Source of the DNA: Myrica gale | Lineage: Eukaryota; Streptophyta; Magnoliopsida; Fagales; Myricaceae | DNA length: 64,000 bases | Assembly (NCBI GenBank): GCA_963930655.1 | Contig: OZ005620.1 | Coordinates: 18,171,001-18,235,000, forward strand | Direction: 5' to 3' | Part shown: positions 23,398 to 33,712 of the stretch, piece by piece | Numbering within the stretch: position 1 is the first letter of the stretch | How the letters are laid out: the number at the start of each line of letters is the position of its first letter | Translations under genes and position numbers: made by a program | Notes under the pieces: generated by a model | Databases searched by the model: none | What the model was told of the DNA's origin: nothing | What the model saw: only the letters and a program-made list of their open reading frames with translations

Positions 23398-24711
23398 CTA
23401 GTGCCACAGATTTGGAGATGCCTCATCTTGCACTGCATTAGGGCTATCAGTGCATATCTTCACATGAGTCTTGTATAAAGTGCCGCAGATGTGTCCACGA
23501 GCGACAACCATGGTGCCTTTCTTCAGCTTCCAAGCACCGTTGCCAAAGTGGTTGTCGTAGCCCAATCGATCAAGGGATGTCCCAGATATCAAATTTAACC
23601 GAAGGTCGGGCACATGGTGAACGTCTTTCAACACCATGGTACATCCAATATTTTTCTTTATAGGAACATCGCCAATACCCGCGATCTTTGAGGAACTGGT
23701 GTTACCCATCCTCATTGTCCCATAATCTCTGGCTTTATACGTGATAAAGAAATCACTGCGAGGAGTGGCGTGGTAGGACGCTGCTGTGTCTACCACCCAT
23801 TCTGCATACTGACTCGCAACATGAAGACATTCTTCTTCATCGGTGGAGAGTAATGCACAATCTCCTGGAATGGTGACTAATGCTTCACCATCGGCCTTCT
23901 TTGACTGGTTGCTGGATTGGCCTTGCTCCCGTTGTAACTTCCGGCAGTTCCTTTTAATGTGGCCTTCGATGCCACAGTGGAAACATTTTATCTTGCCCTT
24001 TTGATGATAACTGTCGGGATTCTGGGATCTACCTCTGCTCTTGCTCCTGCCTCTACTTCTCCCTCTACCACCTTGCTGGTGCCTTCCTTCAGTTACGAAG
24101 GCATGTGATTGGTCCATACCAGCTTCTTTTCTTCTGGCTTCCTCATTAAACAAGGCATCCTTCACCATCACCATGGTAAGTTTGCCGTATGGAGCCGAAT
24201 TGCTGAGGGAGACCACCAATGTCTCCCAGCTGTCTGGTAGCGAACTGAGAAGCAGTAGAGCTTGTTCTTCATCGCCAAGATTCAACGCTATGGTTGAAAG
24301 TTGGTTCACCAAGTTCTGAAACTCACTGGTGTGCTCAGCAACAGAGGTGCCGCTCTTCAACTTCAAGTTTACAAGGCGTCTCATTAAGAGAGCCTTATTC
24401 CGAGAGGTCTTGGCCTGCTATATATTCTCCAGCTTTTGCCATAAAGTGTAGGCATCTGTCTCCTGTGCAACATGATGGAATACACTTTGGTTGATCCATT
24501 ATCTGATCTGACCAATAGTTTTCTTGTTCGACTTTTTCCAATCCTTTTCTGGCGTCTCATCTGCTTTTACTCCTTTTTCTTCTATTGGATCGAATAGATC
24601 CTTGCAATTTAGAAGATCTTCCATCCGGGGTCTCCAGATTGTGTAGTTGGTCGCCGTAAGTTTGATCATTGCACTAGAACTTGAATCCTCCATGAATTCT
24701 GCCTTTAACAC
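23398..24711 (-). pseudogene. copia gag and protease (broken)
   Basis: Starts at 24711 (MLKAEFMEDSSSSAMIKL, the typical gag opening). Stops near 24499 and 24418 are followed by a long open part (24384-23398) with KSGTSVAEHTSEFQNLVNQL, a zinc knuckle CFHCGIEGHIKRNC (C-x2-C-x4-H-x4-C) and a protease-like WVVDTAASYH; the usual D-S-G triplet is altered to D-T-A. The frame ends at LWH* where LWHKRLGHMG would be expected to run into the integrase part. Confidence 0.9.
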
Positions 24712-25281
24712 TAGCTCAAATGGCTTGTTGCTCTACGTTCGGAGTTGAATCTCGCAAAACGGAGCCCACTGTTGCGTCCGGAATGGTCGAAATAGCTAGA
24801 AACAGGTCCGGTCCGGCCCAAAAAAGACAAAACATTGGGCCTAAAATGGACAAAACTCGAAACTGGAATATTCCCTCCAGAAACGGAATATTTCGTTAAC
24901 TATAACGGAATATGCTGACGGCGTGAACAGATTCCGTTAACAGTAACTCGGCGGGTTAACTCGGAAACTCGGTAGAAACTCGATTGACTCGGCGAGTTGA
25001 CCCAGATAACTCGGTCAGGATCCGAACCGTTCCAAAAAACCCGAACCGAATTATACGCGTGTAGAAGTCACTGCGCGTGAAGCAAATTTTCGGCAGCTAA
25101 TGGCGCGTGGTGGCGCGTGAGGAAAGTGGGCCATGCGCAGTGACTTCTACCGGCGCGTGGAGGCGCGTGCGCCTTTCTTTGGCCTCTGGTTTGTACCGTT
25201 GTGCTCCTATTTTTGTGAGGAATCTCCAGTCAGGTCCAAAATTCGATTTGGACTCAGATAGGACCTCAACCGAATGCACTA

Positions 25282-25293
25282 GCTCTGATACCA
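25282..25293 (-). other. primer-binding site, initiator tRNA-Met
   Basis: On the minus strand TGGTATCAGAGC lies two bases inside the 5' LTR, the classical complement of the 3' end of plant initiator tRNA-Met used by many copia elements. Confidence 0.95.
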
Positions 25294-25295
25294 CT

Positions 25296-25740
25296 TGTTG
25301 ATCACAGTACGAAAATACCCAACACAAGGAAGCCAATATTTAACGTGGTTCGGCAATGTGCCTACGTCCACAGAGGAGAAAACTTTGATTTCAGCAAACC
25401 AAAATATTACAACTCTCATCTCTCACAGTTGCTCTCTGCAACTCTCTCACTTTCACTCTCTCTACAATTTCACTCCACACTTCACTCTCATTCACGAGGT
25501 TGAATTTATAGAGGGATGAGGAGAGTGTGAATTCGATCACAAAAATTATCAGATTTGCGGTGGCGTGCAAATCTTCTCCTACAACTCTTAAATGCTTGGG
25601 CTGCTGCAGACAATTGAGTGCACGCTTAATGTAGGAGGATTTGCTGGCCGCAAATCGTCTTCTGCAAGCATTAAATGCTCAGTCTTGTTTTTGATCCAAA
25701 GTTTGCGAGGCAAACTTTGACCGTAGGTATGGAACCTACA
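25296..25740 (-). repeat. 5' LTR of the copia element
   Basis: Partner of 20208-20654. It differs by scattered substitutions and a 2-base loss near 25708. Confidence 0.95.
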
Positions 25741-25745
25741 CATCT

Positions 25746-26076
25746 GACTCATATCAGAATTTCAATATCATCTGCTAAACAGCACCTTATAATTTTTAGG
25801 TAATTAAGGAATATATTCATGTAACTCATTATAGATGATTTGAATATTTAATGCCATTTTGCAATTCGATAGGGACTGAATTCTCTTGCCACTAGTTAGT
25901 GTCCGGGTGTGCTTGAAGGCCTGCATTGGTCTTCAAAGTCAAGTCCGCTGAGGACTATTAGGGGTACGCATGATGCATTAGTCCCACATTGCATCTAAAT
26001 GCTCTTAATTTGGATCTTGTACTTTTGACATATCCAAAAGTGCTCTTCCAAAAAGAAGAATTGGATGGTAAAAAAT
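25746..26076. other. flank between the copia element and the SWEET duplication
   Basis: No gene. A segment here (about 25868-25960, with GTGTGCTTGAAGGCCTGCAT) resembles 26285-26360 (GATGTGCTGAAAGGCCAGCA), suggesting an older diverged local repeat. Confidence 0.4.
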
Positions 26077-27691
26077 AATAATGTCAAGTTTCTGTTTGTG
26101 CAAGATTAGTGAATGTCCAAGTCAGCTACCACTCCAAGTGAATCAGTTTGGCAATTAATTAAAGGGAGTTGTATCAAAGTCTCAGAATTATTCATGAATT
26201 GTAAGTCCATAAGCCACGATCATACTTACTCCACTCATATGCACCTATAAAGTAACAGTGTTCGATAGGGACTCATGAATTGATCTTTCTGTTGAGTGTT
26301 GGTTCCTGATGTGCTGAAAGGCCAGCATCGGTGATCTGCATGGATAAGTACTCCGCTTAAAGCTGTCAGGGAACACGCGTTGTGTATAGATTCATGGTGC
26401 TGGCTCCCTTTGTAAGATCAAATACTATATGATCGACCTAATGCTTTCAATATTTTTGACATATTGGCTACTTTTGAAAGCAAAAACTTGAGAGGACAAC
26501 ATTTTTGGAAATCGTTCTTGATATTTGGAAAAGAAAGGACCCGTTAATACACACATTATGCACGCGACAAGTACGAGTCAACTCATCCATAAGATATAGA
26601 ACGTGTGGTTAGAAGACTATACACACTTGTCAAAAATAAGATGATGCGTACACAAATTAAAGTTACAGAAAGCGTAATCAATATATATGGACAAAGGACT
26701 TTTGCTAGAAGTAGGTGGGATCAATCCCCATTATGTCTTCGACTTATGATTAAATATGGGCATTATAAACCATCATTAAAACTATATCTAGTGTTTTTAT
26801 TGATATATTCTGTTGAAATTTTACTAATGCTGCTCCAATGCTCTTAGAATAAGTTCGCTCTGTGCGATATTGAATGTCATAAAAATTTGAGTGACGTGAT
26901 CCTGATATCAATTATTGATTTTGAGAGAAATAGAAGTTCGATGAGATATTTATCCTACTTCTTCGGCTTCTCAGCTGCAGAAACGGTACTGTACATCTGA
27001 CCAAATTATTTGTTTTTTACAAGCTTAACAGTACCATAGTTGAAACACCCTTCTTTGGTCATTCCCTTTGGAACATATATATGAGAAAGCCCCTTTTGTT
27101 TCCCTTGTACGAAGTTAATTTGAGCTTTCAACTTCTGTTCTCATTTCGCCATGGAATGAAAAAATTTGGTGAATGTCAGATTTTAGAACACCATGAAGAC
27201 AGACAAGGATGGGCATGCATTATGTCCTTTCCGCGGCAAGAGAAACAGCTAGCTAAAAATTAATGACATAGTTATATGTACTCCTCATGCTAAAGAAGTG
27301 CATTAATAAGAAGAAGATCAACTACATATGATTATATTTTATCCATGACTCACCTGTCCACAATCACGACGATGGAATCGAGGGAGTGTTACCAACTGCA
27401 CATTAACATTTCTCAGTACTATTATGGTGACTAGGAGACAGGAAAAAACCTTATGGTGCTGTTCCATCTGTGTTGCCATATAGGGTGCTACAATATTTGC
27501 AGGCATGCAGTATTCTTTGGCGTATGTGTGTGATATGAGCGAGAGTTCCCTGGGTCCACAAAAACCCATGACCTCTGACCTTCACACTACCGCTATTCTT
27601 TGACTTTCTTTTTCACTGCAGTAGAGGTGCATTTTGGCAATATATGAGCATTAATCTAGCGGCCAGGTGTTAGAGTTATCCGAAAGGGTAG
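26077..27691 (+). repeat. upstream copy of the SWEET promoter block
   Basis: Homologous in order to 29034-30030: ATAATGTCA followed by GTTTCTGTTTGTGCAAGATT, later TTGAGCTTTCAACTTCTG, GGTGAATGTCAGATT, TTTCCGCGGCAAGAGAAA and, at the end, GAGTTATCCGAAAGGGTAG. This copy holds about 600-700 bases (26320-26990) that the downstream one lacks. It is non-coding and marks a tandem duplication of the SWEET locus. Confidence 0.8.
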
Positions 27692-27708
27692 TGGTGACCA
27701 TTAATCAA

Positions 27709-27995
27709 CATGGTGCACCCGCATAGCACACTAGTACTGGTGACCATTAACGGGTCGGGGACGGCCATCGAGCTCATATACATGATAATCCTCTTCTTGA
27801 TCTACTCGGACAATGCAGAAGAGGGTGAAGGTTCTTCTATTGCTGCTAGTGGAGCAGCTGTTCATCAGCGCCGTCGCAGTTTTGGTTCTAACTCTCGCCC
27901 ATACGCACAAAGAGCGGTCTATGATTGTCGGCATCGTATGCATCGTGTTCAACGTCACGATATGTATGCTTAGCCGTTGGCTGTCATGGTTAGTT
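27709..27995 (+). pseudogene. SWEET sugar-transporter pseudogene (5'-truncated exon 3)
   Basis: A near copy of the second half of exon 3 of the intact gene at 31395-31776. It starts ATGGTGCACCCGCATAGCAC and reads [22 protein letters not shown], then frame changes at about 27812 and 27960; in another frame LLLLLVEQLFISAVAVLV and [18 protein letters not shown] are readable. Exons 1-2, the start of exon 3 and exons 4-5 are absent. It joins the duplicated promoter block directly, so the part corresponding to 30031-31500 has been deleted. Small 3-base insertions also occur. Not functional. Confidence 0.9.
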
Positions 27996-28009
27996 TTATG
28001 TTACATGAT

Positions 28010-28985
28010 ATGAAAAGTTAATTAATATGATACTAATCTCTGCATTATCCTTTTCATATTTGATTCAATCCTTATTCGTCTTAAAATATTAGATTTTACG
28101 TCTTACGAAATTCTACATCACGTAACTATATAATTAGAGATTTTGCCTCCACAGGTAAATAACGAATATAACAGACGGTTCAGATAATATAATACTGTCG
28201 AATTTTTAAGTCAAAGTGCTATACCGATATATCATCTAAAACTCCAAGTTATTAGATGATATTAATTTTCTTAGCGTGATCATTTTTATGTTTTCATTTT
28301 AGTTATTTCAAATATTAGATTTCACGTGATATGACATGAAAATTTGCATCGAATTAAATATATAACTAGAGATTGTGTCGCCTGTAAATAATGAAAATAG
28401 TTGACGATTAAGATAATATAATATATAATATTGTCAAAATTTTAGGTTAAAGTAGTATTCCAATATGTCGTCTAAAGCTCCGATAGGTTATTACATGTAA
28501 ATTAATATTTTCGTATTACCTCTTGCATGTTTTCATATTGATCTTAAATATTAGATTTAACGTGACATGAAATTTTGCATTGTTGTAAATATATAACGAG
28601 AGATTGTGTCTCGCACTTGTAAATAACGTAAATAATGAACAGTCAAGATAATAGTATACTGTCAAATTTTTTAAGTTAAAGTGGTATTTCAATATGTCAT
28701 CCGAAGCTCCAACGAGCTTGTCTAATATTACATGAAAAAATGATATGTTATTAGTTGTTGCATAATTATCCTTTTCATGTTTTCATTTCGATCATCTTAA
28801 ATGTTAGATTTCACGTACCTGTCATGAAATTTTGTATTGTGTAAATAAAAAAATAATAATTGTGTCATATAAATGCGTGAAACGTAAAGTGAACGGTTAA
28901 GATAATATATACTGTCGAAATTATTAGATTAAAGTGGTATTCCTATATATATGACAGCTCTGATGGCGGATTGCCGATTGGTTAG
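28010..28985 (+). repeat. tandem array of about 240-bp units, upstream copy of the SWEET intron
   Basis: Four diverged units start near 28048, 28286, 28522 and 28772, each with TTTTCATGTTTTCATTT-like words, TCTTAAATRTTAGATTTCACG, AAATATATAACGAGAGATTG, GTTAAGATAATATAATACTG and AAAGTGGTATTCCAATATGT. The same four-unit order is present in intron 3 of the intact gene (31810-32680), so the array existed before the duplication. Confidence 0.8.
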
Positions 28986-29033
28986 TCTCCTACTACACGC
29001 AAATTAATTAACTAATTAATATATATCTCTTAA

Positions 29034-30030
29034 TAATGTCACGTTTCTGTTTGTGCAAGATTAGTGAATGTCCAAGTCAGCTAGCACTCCAGGTGAATCA
29101 GTTTGGTAATTAATTAAAGGGAATTGCATCAAAGTCTCAGAATTCATGAATTGTAAGTCCTTAAGGTCCTCCACTCATATGCAGTATATCTTTAAATAGC
29201 TATAAAAGGGAACATATATACTTAGAAGAAAAAAAAGCTATAAAAGGGAACAGTGTTCGATAGGGACTGAATTGATCTTTCCGTTGAGTGTTGGTTCCTG
29301 ATGTGTACTGACATCTGACAAAATTATTTGTTTTTACAAGCTTCACACCATAGTTGAAACACAATGGGCAGCCTTTCTTCTTTGGTCATTCCTTTAGAAC
29401 ATGAGAGCCCTATTGTTTCCCTTAATTAAGTACAAAAGTTTGAGCTTTCAACTTCTGTACTTATCATTTCCATGAAATGGAAAAATCTGGTGAATGTCAG
29501 ATTGTAGAACACCAAGACAGACAACGATGGGCATGCCTTATATCGTTTCCGCGGCAAGAGAAATAGCTAGCTAAATTAATGACATAGTTATATGTACTCC
29601 TCATGCTAAAGAAGTGCATTAGTAAGCGAATCTTCTTAGAAGGTCAATTACATATGATTGTTCAATTCACATTTTATCCAGGACTCACCTGTCCACAATC
29701 ACGACGATGGAATCGAGGGAGTGTTACCAACTGCACATTAACATTTCTCTGATGACAGGAGAACCCCTAGGAGATAACAGGAAAAAACCTTATGGTGCAT
29801 GCAGTTCCATCTGTGTTGCCATATAGGGTGCTAGCTCCAAATATTTGCAGGCATTCTTCTTTGGCGTATGTATGTGATATGTACGAGACTTCCCTGGGTC
29901 CACAAAAACCCACCTCTGCCCTTCACACTACCGCTATCCTTTGACTTTCTTTTTCACTGCAGTAGAGGTGCATTTTGGCTATATATGTGCATTAATCAAG
30001 GGGGGGTGTAAGAGTTATCCGAAAGGGTAG
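29034..30030 (+). repeat. downstream copy of the SWEET promoter block
   Basis: Partner of 26077-27691, lying about 0.7 kb upstream of the intact SWEET start codon. It begins exactly where the upstream copy of the intron array ends, which gives the duplication joint at about 28990-29034. Confidence 0.8.
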
Positions 30031-30334
30031 CCAGTTAATTAAGTGCTCTGATCAGTTGGACTCCCTGACCCCAAAAAGATTTAGTACTTTAATTGGGTTT
30101 GGATAAGTTAGACTGGAAGTCATGGGCAACTGGCAGGAATGCCAAATCGCCATTTGATTCCTGTAACGCCAGGTGCTTTTGGGAATCGGGAAGGCAGTGC
30201 CAAGTCTCCCGCTTGCTATCTACTCTCTTGAGTCTCTGGATGAGAAGGGCATGCTTCTAATCTCCCTTCATTTAAGGCACTTTCCTTTCCATGTGTGTCG
30301 TTACGTTGCGCGACCCAATACATGTCAGGCACCG

Positions 30335-30533
30335 GTTATTGTGTGACTGTGTGAGTTGACACGTGAGATTAGAAGTTGAGAAATCTAATAACTGAAAAAA
30401 TGTCACGTCATTTAATGAAATCGGGTCGGTTTCGCGGATCGGGTTCGTGACCCGGTTTCACTAAATGACGTGGCATTTTTTCAGCCATTAGATTTCTCAA
30501 CTTATAATCTCACCTGTCCACTCACACAATAAC
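30335..30533. repeat. foldback MITE in the SWEET promoter
   Basis: A 199-bp hairpin: GTTATTGTGTGACTGTGTGA, GAGATTAGAAGTTGAGAAAT and TGAAAAAATGTCACGTCATT on the left return in inverted order on the right, separated by a short GC-rich loop. It is about 220 bases upstream of the TATA box and absent from the upstream SWEET copy, which is deleted in this region. No clear target duplication was found. Confidence 0.75.
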
Positions 30534-30653
30534 TTTTGCCATACATGTCATGCAGGCGACCGACCAGTTATGGACACCGTCCAGCTTATATGAGACAGAC
30601 CCTCACCGAACGACCATCTAGCTAATTAATTCCTGTTTCAACATATGACCTTC

Positions 30654-30660
30654 TATATAA
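30654..30660 (+). promoter_or_regulatory. TATA box of the SWEET gene
   Basis: TATATAA, 91 bases ahead of the start codon, within CTTCTATATAACCTCTCTTC. Position and context suit a plant core promoter. Confidence 0.6.
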
Positions 30661-30750
30661 CCTCTCTTCCCTTGCAGCTTGTCATCATAACTTGAAATTC
30701 CAGTTTCACTCTTCCTTTTGATAACTCAGTGTTCTTCTTCAGCTCCAGCA

Positions 30751-33261
30751 ATGATTTCTGCAGATACTGCTCTTATGATAGTTGGTGTCATAGGTGGGTT
30801 AGTTTAAGTTTTTGAGACAGATATACTGCATGTTTTAGTTTCTTCAGGTCCTCACCAAAGATTTTGCTTAGTTTGGGCTCAATTATTTAGTTCTTGCTAC
30901 CAGTTTCTTGTTCAGATCGACTCGGAAGTACTGACCTATGGTTCTTTTGCTTGTTTTCAGGAAACATCATCTCACTCTTCTTGTTCTTGTCTCCAATGTA
31001 AGCTTGTTTTCACTATCTGACAGTTATTTTGGCACTCTCCCAATGTTTTTTCCCCCCACACCGAGAGCGGCCATGTGCAGGAGAAAAACATGTTGAAACT
31101 TGAAAGAGAACGAATAGGGTGCCAACCCTCCTCAACCATGCATTCATTTTTCCCCCTTTCCTCATTTTGGTGGCTCCAGGCTCTTGAATGGGGAATTAAT
31201 TTTGATTTCAATTAGAACTAGTGAAGAAGTTTAGCCTTTAAATCCTTCGTTGGACAAAGGTTGGAGGGTATAATTTGGCTTTGGAAAGACATTAATTAAT
31301 GTAGAGGCTCCCCCAATTTCAAAGATTAATAACCAAACATAAATTTTCATATTATTATTGTTAAAATTCATAATTACATCTCTTCAATTTTCAGGCCCAC
31401 TTTTGTTAAAATATGGAAGAAAGGATCAGTGGGGAGTTACTCACCAGCACCATACCTTGCAACTCTAATCAACTGTATGGTCTGGACCCTGTATGGCCTG
31501 CCCATGGTGCACCCGCATAGCACACTAGTGGTGACCATTAATGGGTCGGGGACGGCCATCGAGCTCATATACATAATCCTCTTCTTGATCTACTCGGACA
31601 AGAAGATCAAGAGGGTGAAAGTTATTCTAGTGCTGCTAGTGGAGCTTCTGTTCATCACCATTGTCGCAGTTTTGGTTCTAACTCTAGTCCACACGCACAA
31701 AGAGCGGTCTATGATTGTCGGTATCATATGCATCGTGTTCAACGTCATGATGTATGCTTCGCCGTTGGCTGTCATGGTTAGTTTTCTATTACATATGCAA
31801 GTTAATTAATATGGTACTAATCTCTGCATTATCCTTTTCATATTTGATTCCGATCATCTTAAATATTAAATTTTACCTCTATAAAATTCTGCATCGTGTA
31901 AATATATAACGAGAGATTTCACCTCCACGGTAAATAACGAATATATAGCAGAAGTTAAGATAATATAATAGGTCAAAATAATACTGAAGCTCTGACAGGT
32001 TATTAGATGATATTTTTTCTCGTTACTATTTTTATTTTCATTTTCGGTCATTTTAAATATTAGAGTTCACTTGACATGACATGATAATTTGCATCATAGT
32101 ATATATATATATATATAGATAACGAGAGTTTGTATTTTGTGTAAATAAAGAAAATATCAGACCGTTAAGATAATATAATACTGTCGAAATTTTAGGTTAA
32201 AGTGGTATTCTAATATATCGTCTAAAGCTTTGATAGGTTATTACATTTAAATTAATATGATATTAATTTTTTTCGCATTATCTCTTTCATATTTTCATGT
32301 AGATCTTAAATATTAGATTTCAGTGGTAAATATATAATGAGAGATTGTCTTGTAGGTGTAAATAACGTAAATAGTGAACGGTTAAGATAGTAGTATACTC
32401 AAATTTTTTAGGTTAAAGTGGTATTCCAATATGTCATCCGAAGCTCCTACGAGCCAGTCTAATATTACATGAAAAATTAATATGATATTAGTTTTTGCAT
32501 TATCATTTTCATGTTTTCATTTGGATCATCTTAAATGTTAGATTTCACCTGTCATGAAATTCTATATCATGTAAATAACAAAAAAATTGTGCATCATATA
32601 AATACGTGAAATAGTGAACGGTTAAGATAATATTAATTATACTGTCCAGATAGGCTAAAGTGGTATCCCTACATGACAGCTCCGATTGCCGAGAGCTGCT
32701 ATAAGAAGCTTCGAGACTTCCATATGTACATGTTTGCTTGTTAAGCTTTTCTCTTTTCCGATGAGCGGACCGGCCGTTATGGTTTTCTCTTGCCTTTTTG
32801 GTGTTGCAGAAAGTGGTGATTACCACAAAAAGCGTGGAGTTTATGCCCTTTTTCCTGTCCTTTGCCTCCTTTGCCAACGGTATTGCTTGGACTGCTTACG
32901 GTCTTATCCGTTTTGATCCCTTCATTGCGGTAATTCTTCCTCTCTCCCTCAGCTAAGTTCATGATCTTGAGAAAAAAGAAAAGAAAAGATACGGTTGTAA
33001 TGGTGTAGCGGGAACAATTTCATCTATGAATTGGGCCTGTGGGTTTGGTCTCAGGTACCCAATGGGGTGGGAGCACTGTTTGGGCTGGCCCAGTTGATTC
33101 TCTATGCCAGCTTCTACAGATCCACAAAGCGACTGATGGCAGAAAGGAAAAGCAAAGGCGAAGTGGATTTGTCCGAGGTGGTGGTGGTGGATGAAGAAGA
33201 TTCTGGGAAGGAAGACGCAGCACTTCAGAATGGTGGTGCTCCTGAGACCCACATCACATGA
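30751..33261 (+). CDS. SWEET bidirectional sugar transporter, clade II type
   Basis: Five exons: 30751-30793, 30961-30997, 31395-31776, 32810-32929 and 33055-33261, joining in phase to 262 residues. Seven membrane helices in two MtN3/saliva repeats: [72 protein letters not shown], then [60 protein letters not shown] and [20 protein letters not shown]. The PTFxxIWK and [13 protein letters not shown] wording is that of SWEET4-8, which mainly carry hexoses across the plasma membrane (family knowledge). The C-tail is acidic with [13 protein letters not shown]. Intron 3 holds four tandem 240-bp units. A broken tandem copy lies upstream. It converges with the NLP gene, with 451 bases between the two stop codons. 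Confidence 0.95.
31810..32680 (+). repeat. tandem array of about 190-255-bp units in SWEET intron 3
   Basis: Four units start near 31832, 32025, 32279 and 32502 with the same words as the array at 28010-28985. A TA microsatellite (about 32098-32118) sits in the second unit. Confidence 0.8.
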
Positions 33262-33712
33262 GAGATTCTCCTATCTCCACCGTTGGATGACTGGGGCCCT
33301 AATTCCAAGAAATATAAGCCTAGGCTAATATAATATATAGTTTACCAAAGCATAAATACATGTATTTTCACATGTAATGTACATTGGGGCATATCAGCCA
33401 AGCATGATACTGCCTCCTGTGCTAATTATAATATCCATTTCCCCCGCAGTTTTCTTGTTTTGTTATGTTTTTTTTTAATTGCTTCTTGCAGTTTATATGA
33501 GTAGACGAGTATCAGAAAGGAAAGAATCTCAATGACTAGCAAATTTTTTTGGTCATATGACTATAATTCTGGGAAGTGGTAGAACTTCAATCCAAATGGA
33601 GAATTGCTTACAACTTGAACAAAACCTAAAACCAAGATCTACAACTTATACAACATCCTGACACTCCAAGAAATGGACTATATTCGCGCTAATATGTACA
33701 ATCTAATAGTCA
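33262..33712. other. shared 3' region of the convergent SWEET and NLP genes
   Basis: No coding content. Both 3' UTRs must fit in these 451 bases, so the transcripts could overlap tail to tail. Confidence 0.6.

Larger units (their letters stand above)
20208..25740 (-). mobile_element. Ty1/copia LTR retrotransposon, decayed
   Basis: Full-length 5.5-kb element on the minus strand. LTRs are 25296-25740 (5') and 20208-20654 (3'), flanked by the 5-bp duplication CATCT at 20203-20207 and 25741-25745. The primer-binding site for initiator tRNA-Met lies just inside the 5' LTR and a purine tract just inside the 3' LTR. The domain order gag-protease-integrase-reverse transcriptase-RNase H marks it as Ty1/copia (Tnt1-like wording). 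I count roughly twenty differences between the LTRs, so it is not a fresh insertion. Several stops interrupt the polyprotein. Confidence 0.95.

Noticed and set aside
27081-27569. Open frames in the upstream SWEET promoter block
   Set aside because: The homologous downstream block (29400-29900) does not keep them open, so they are not conserved as coding.
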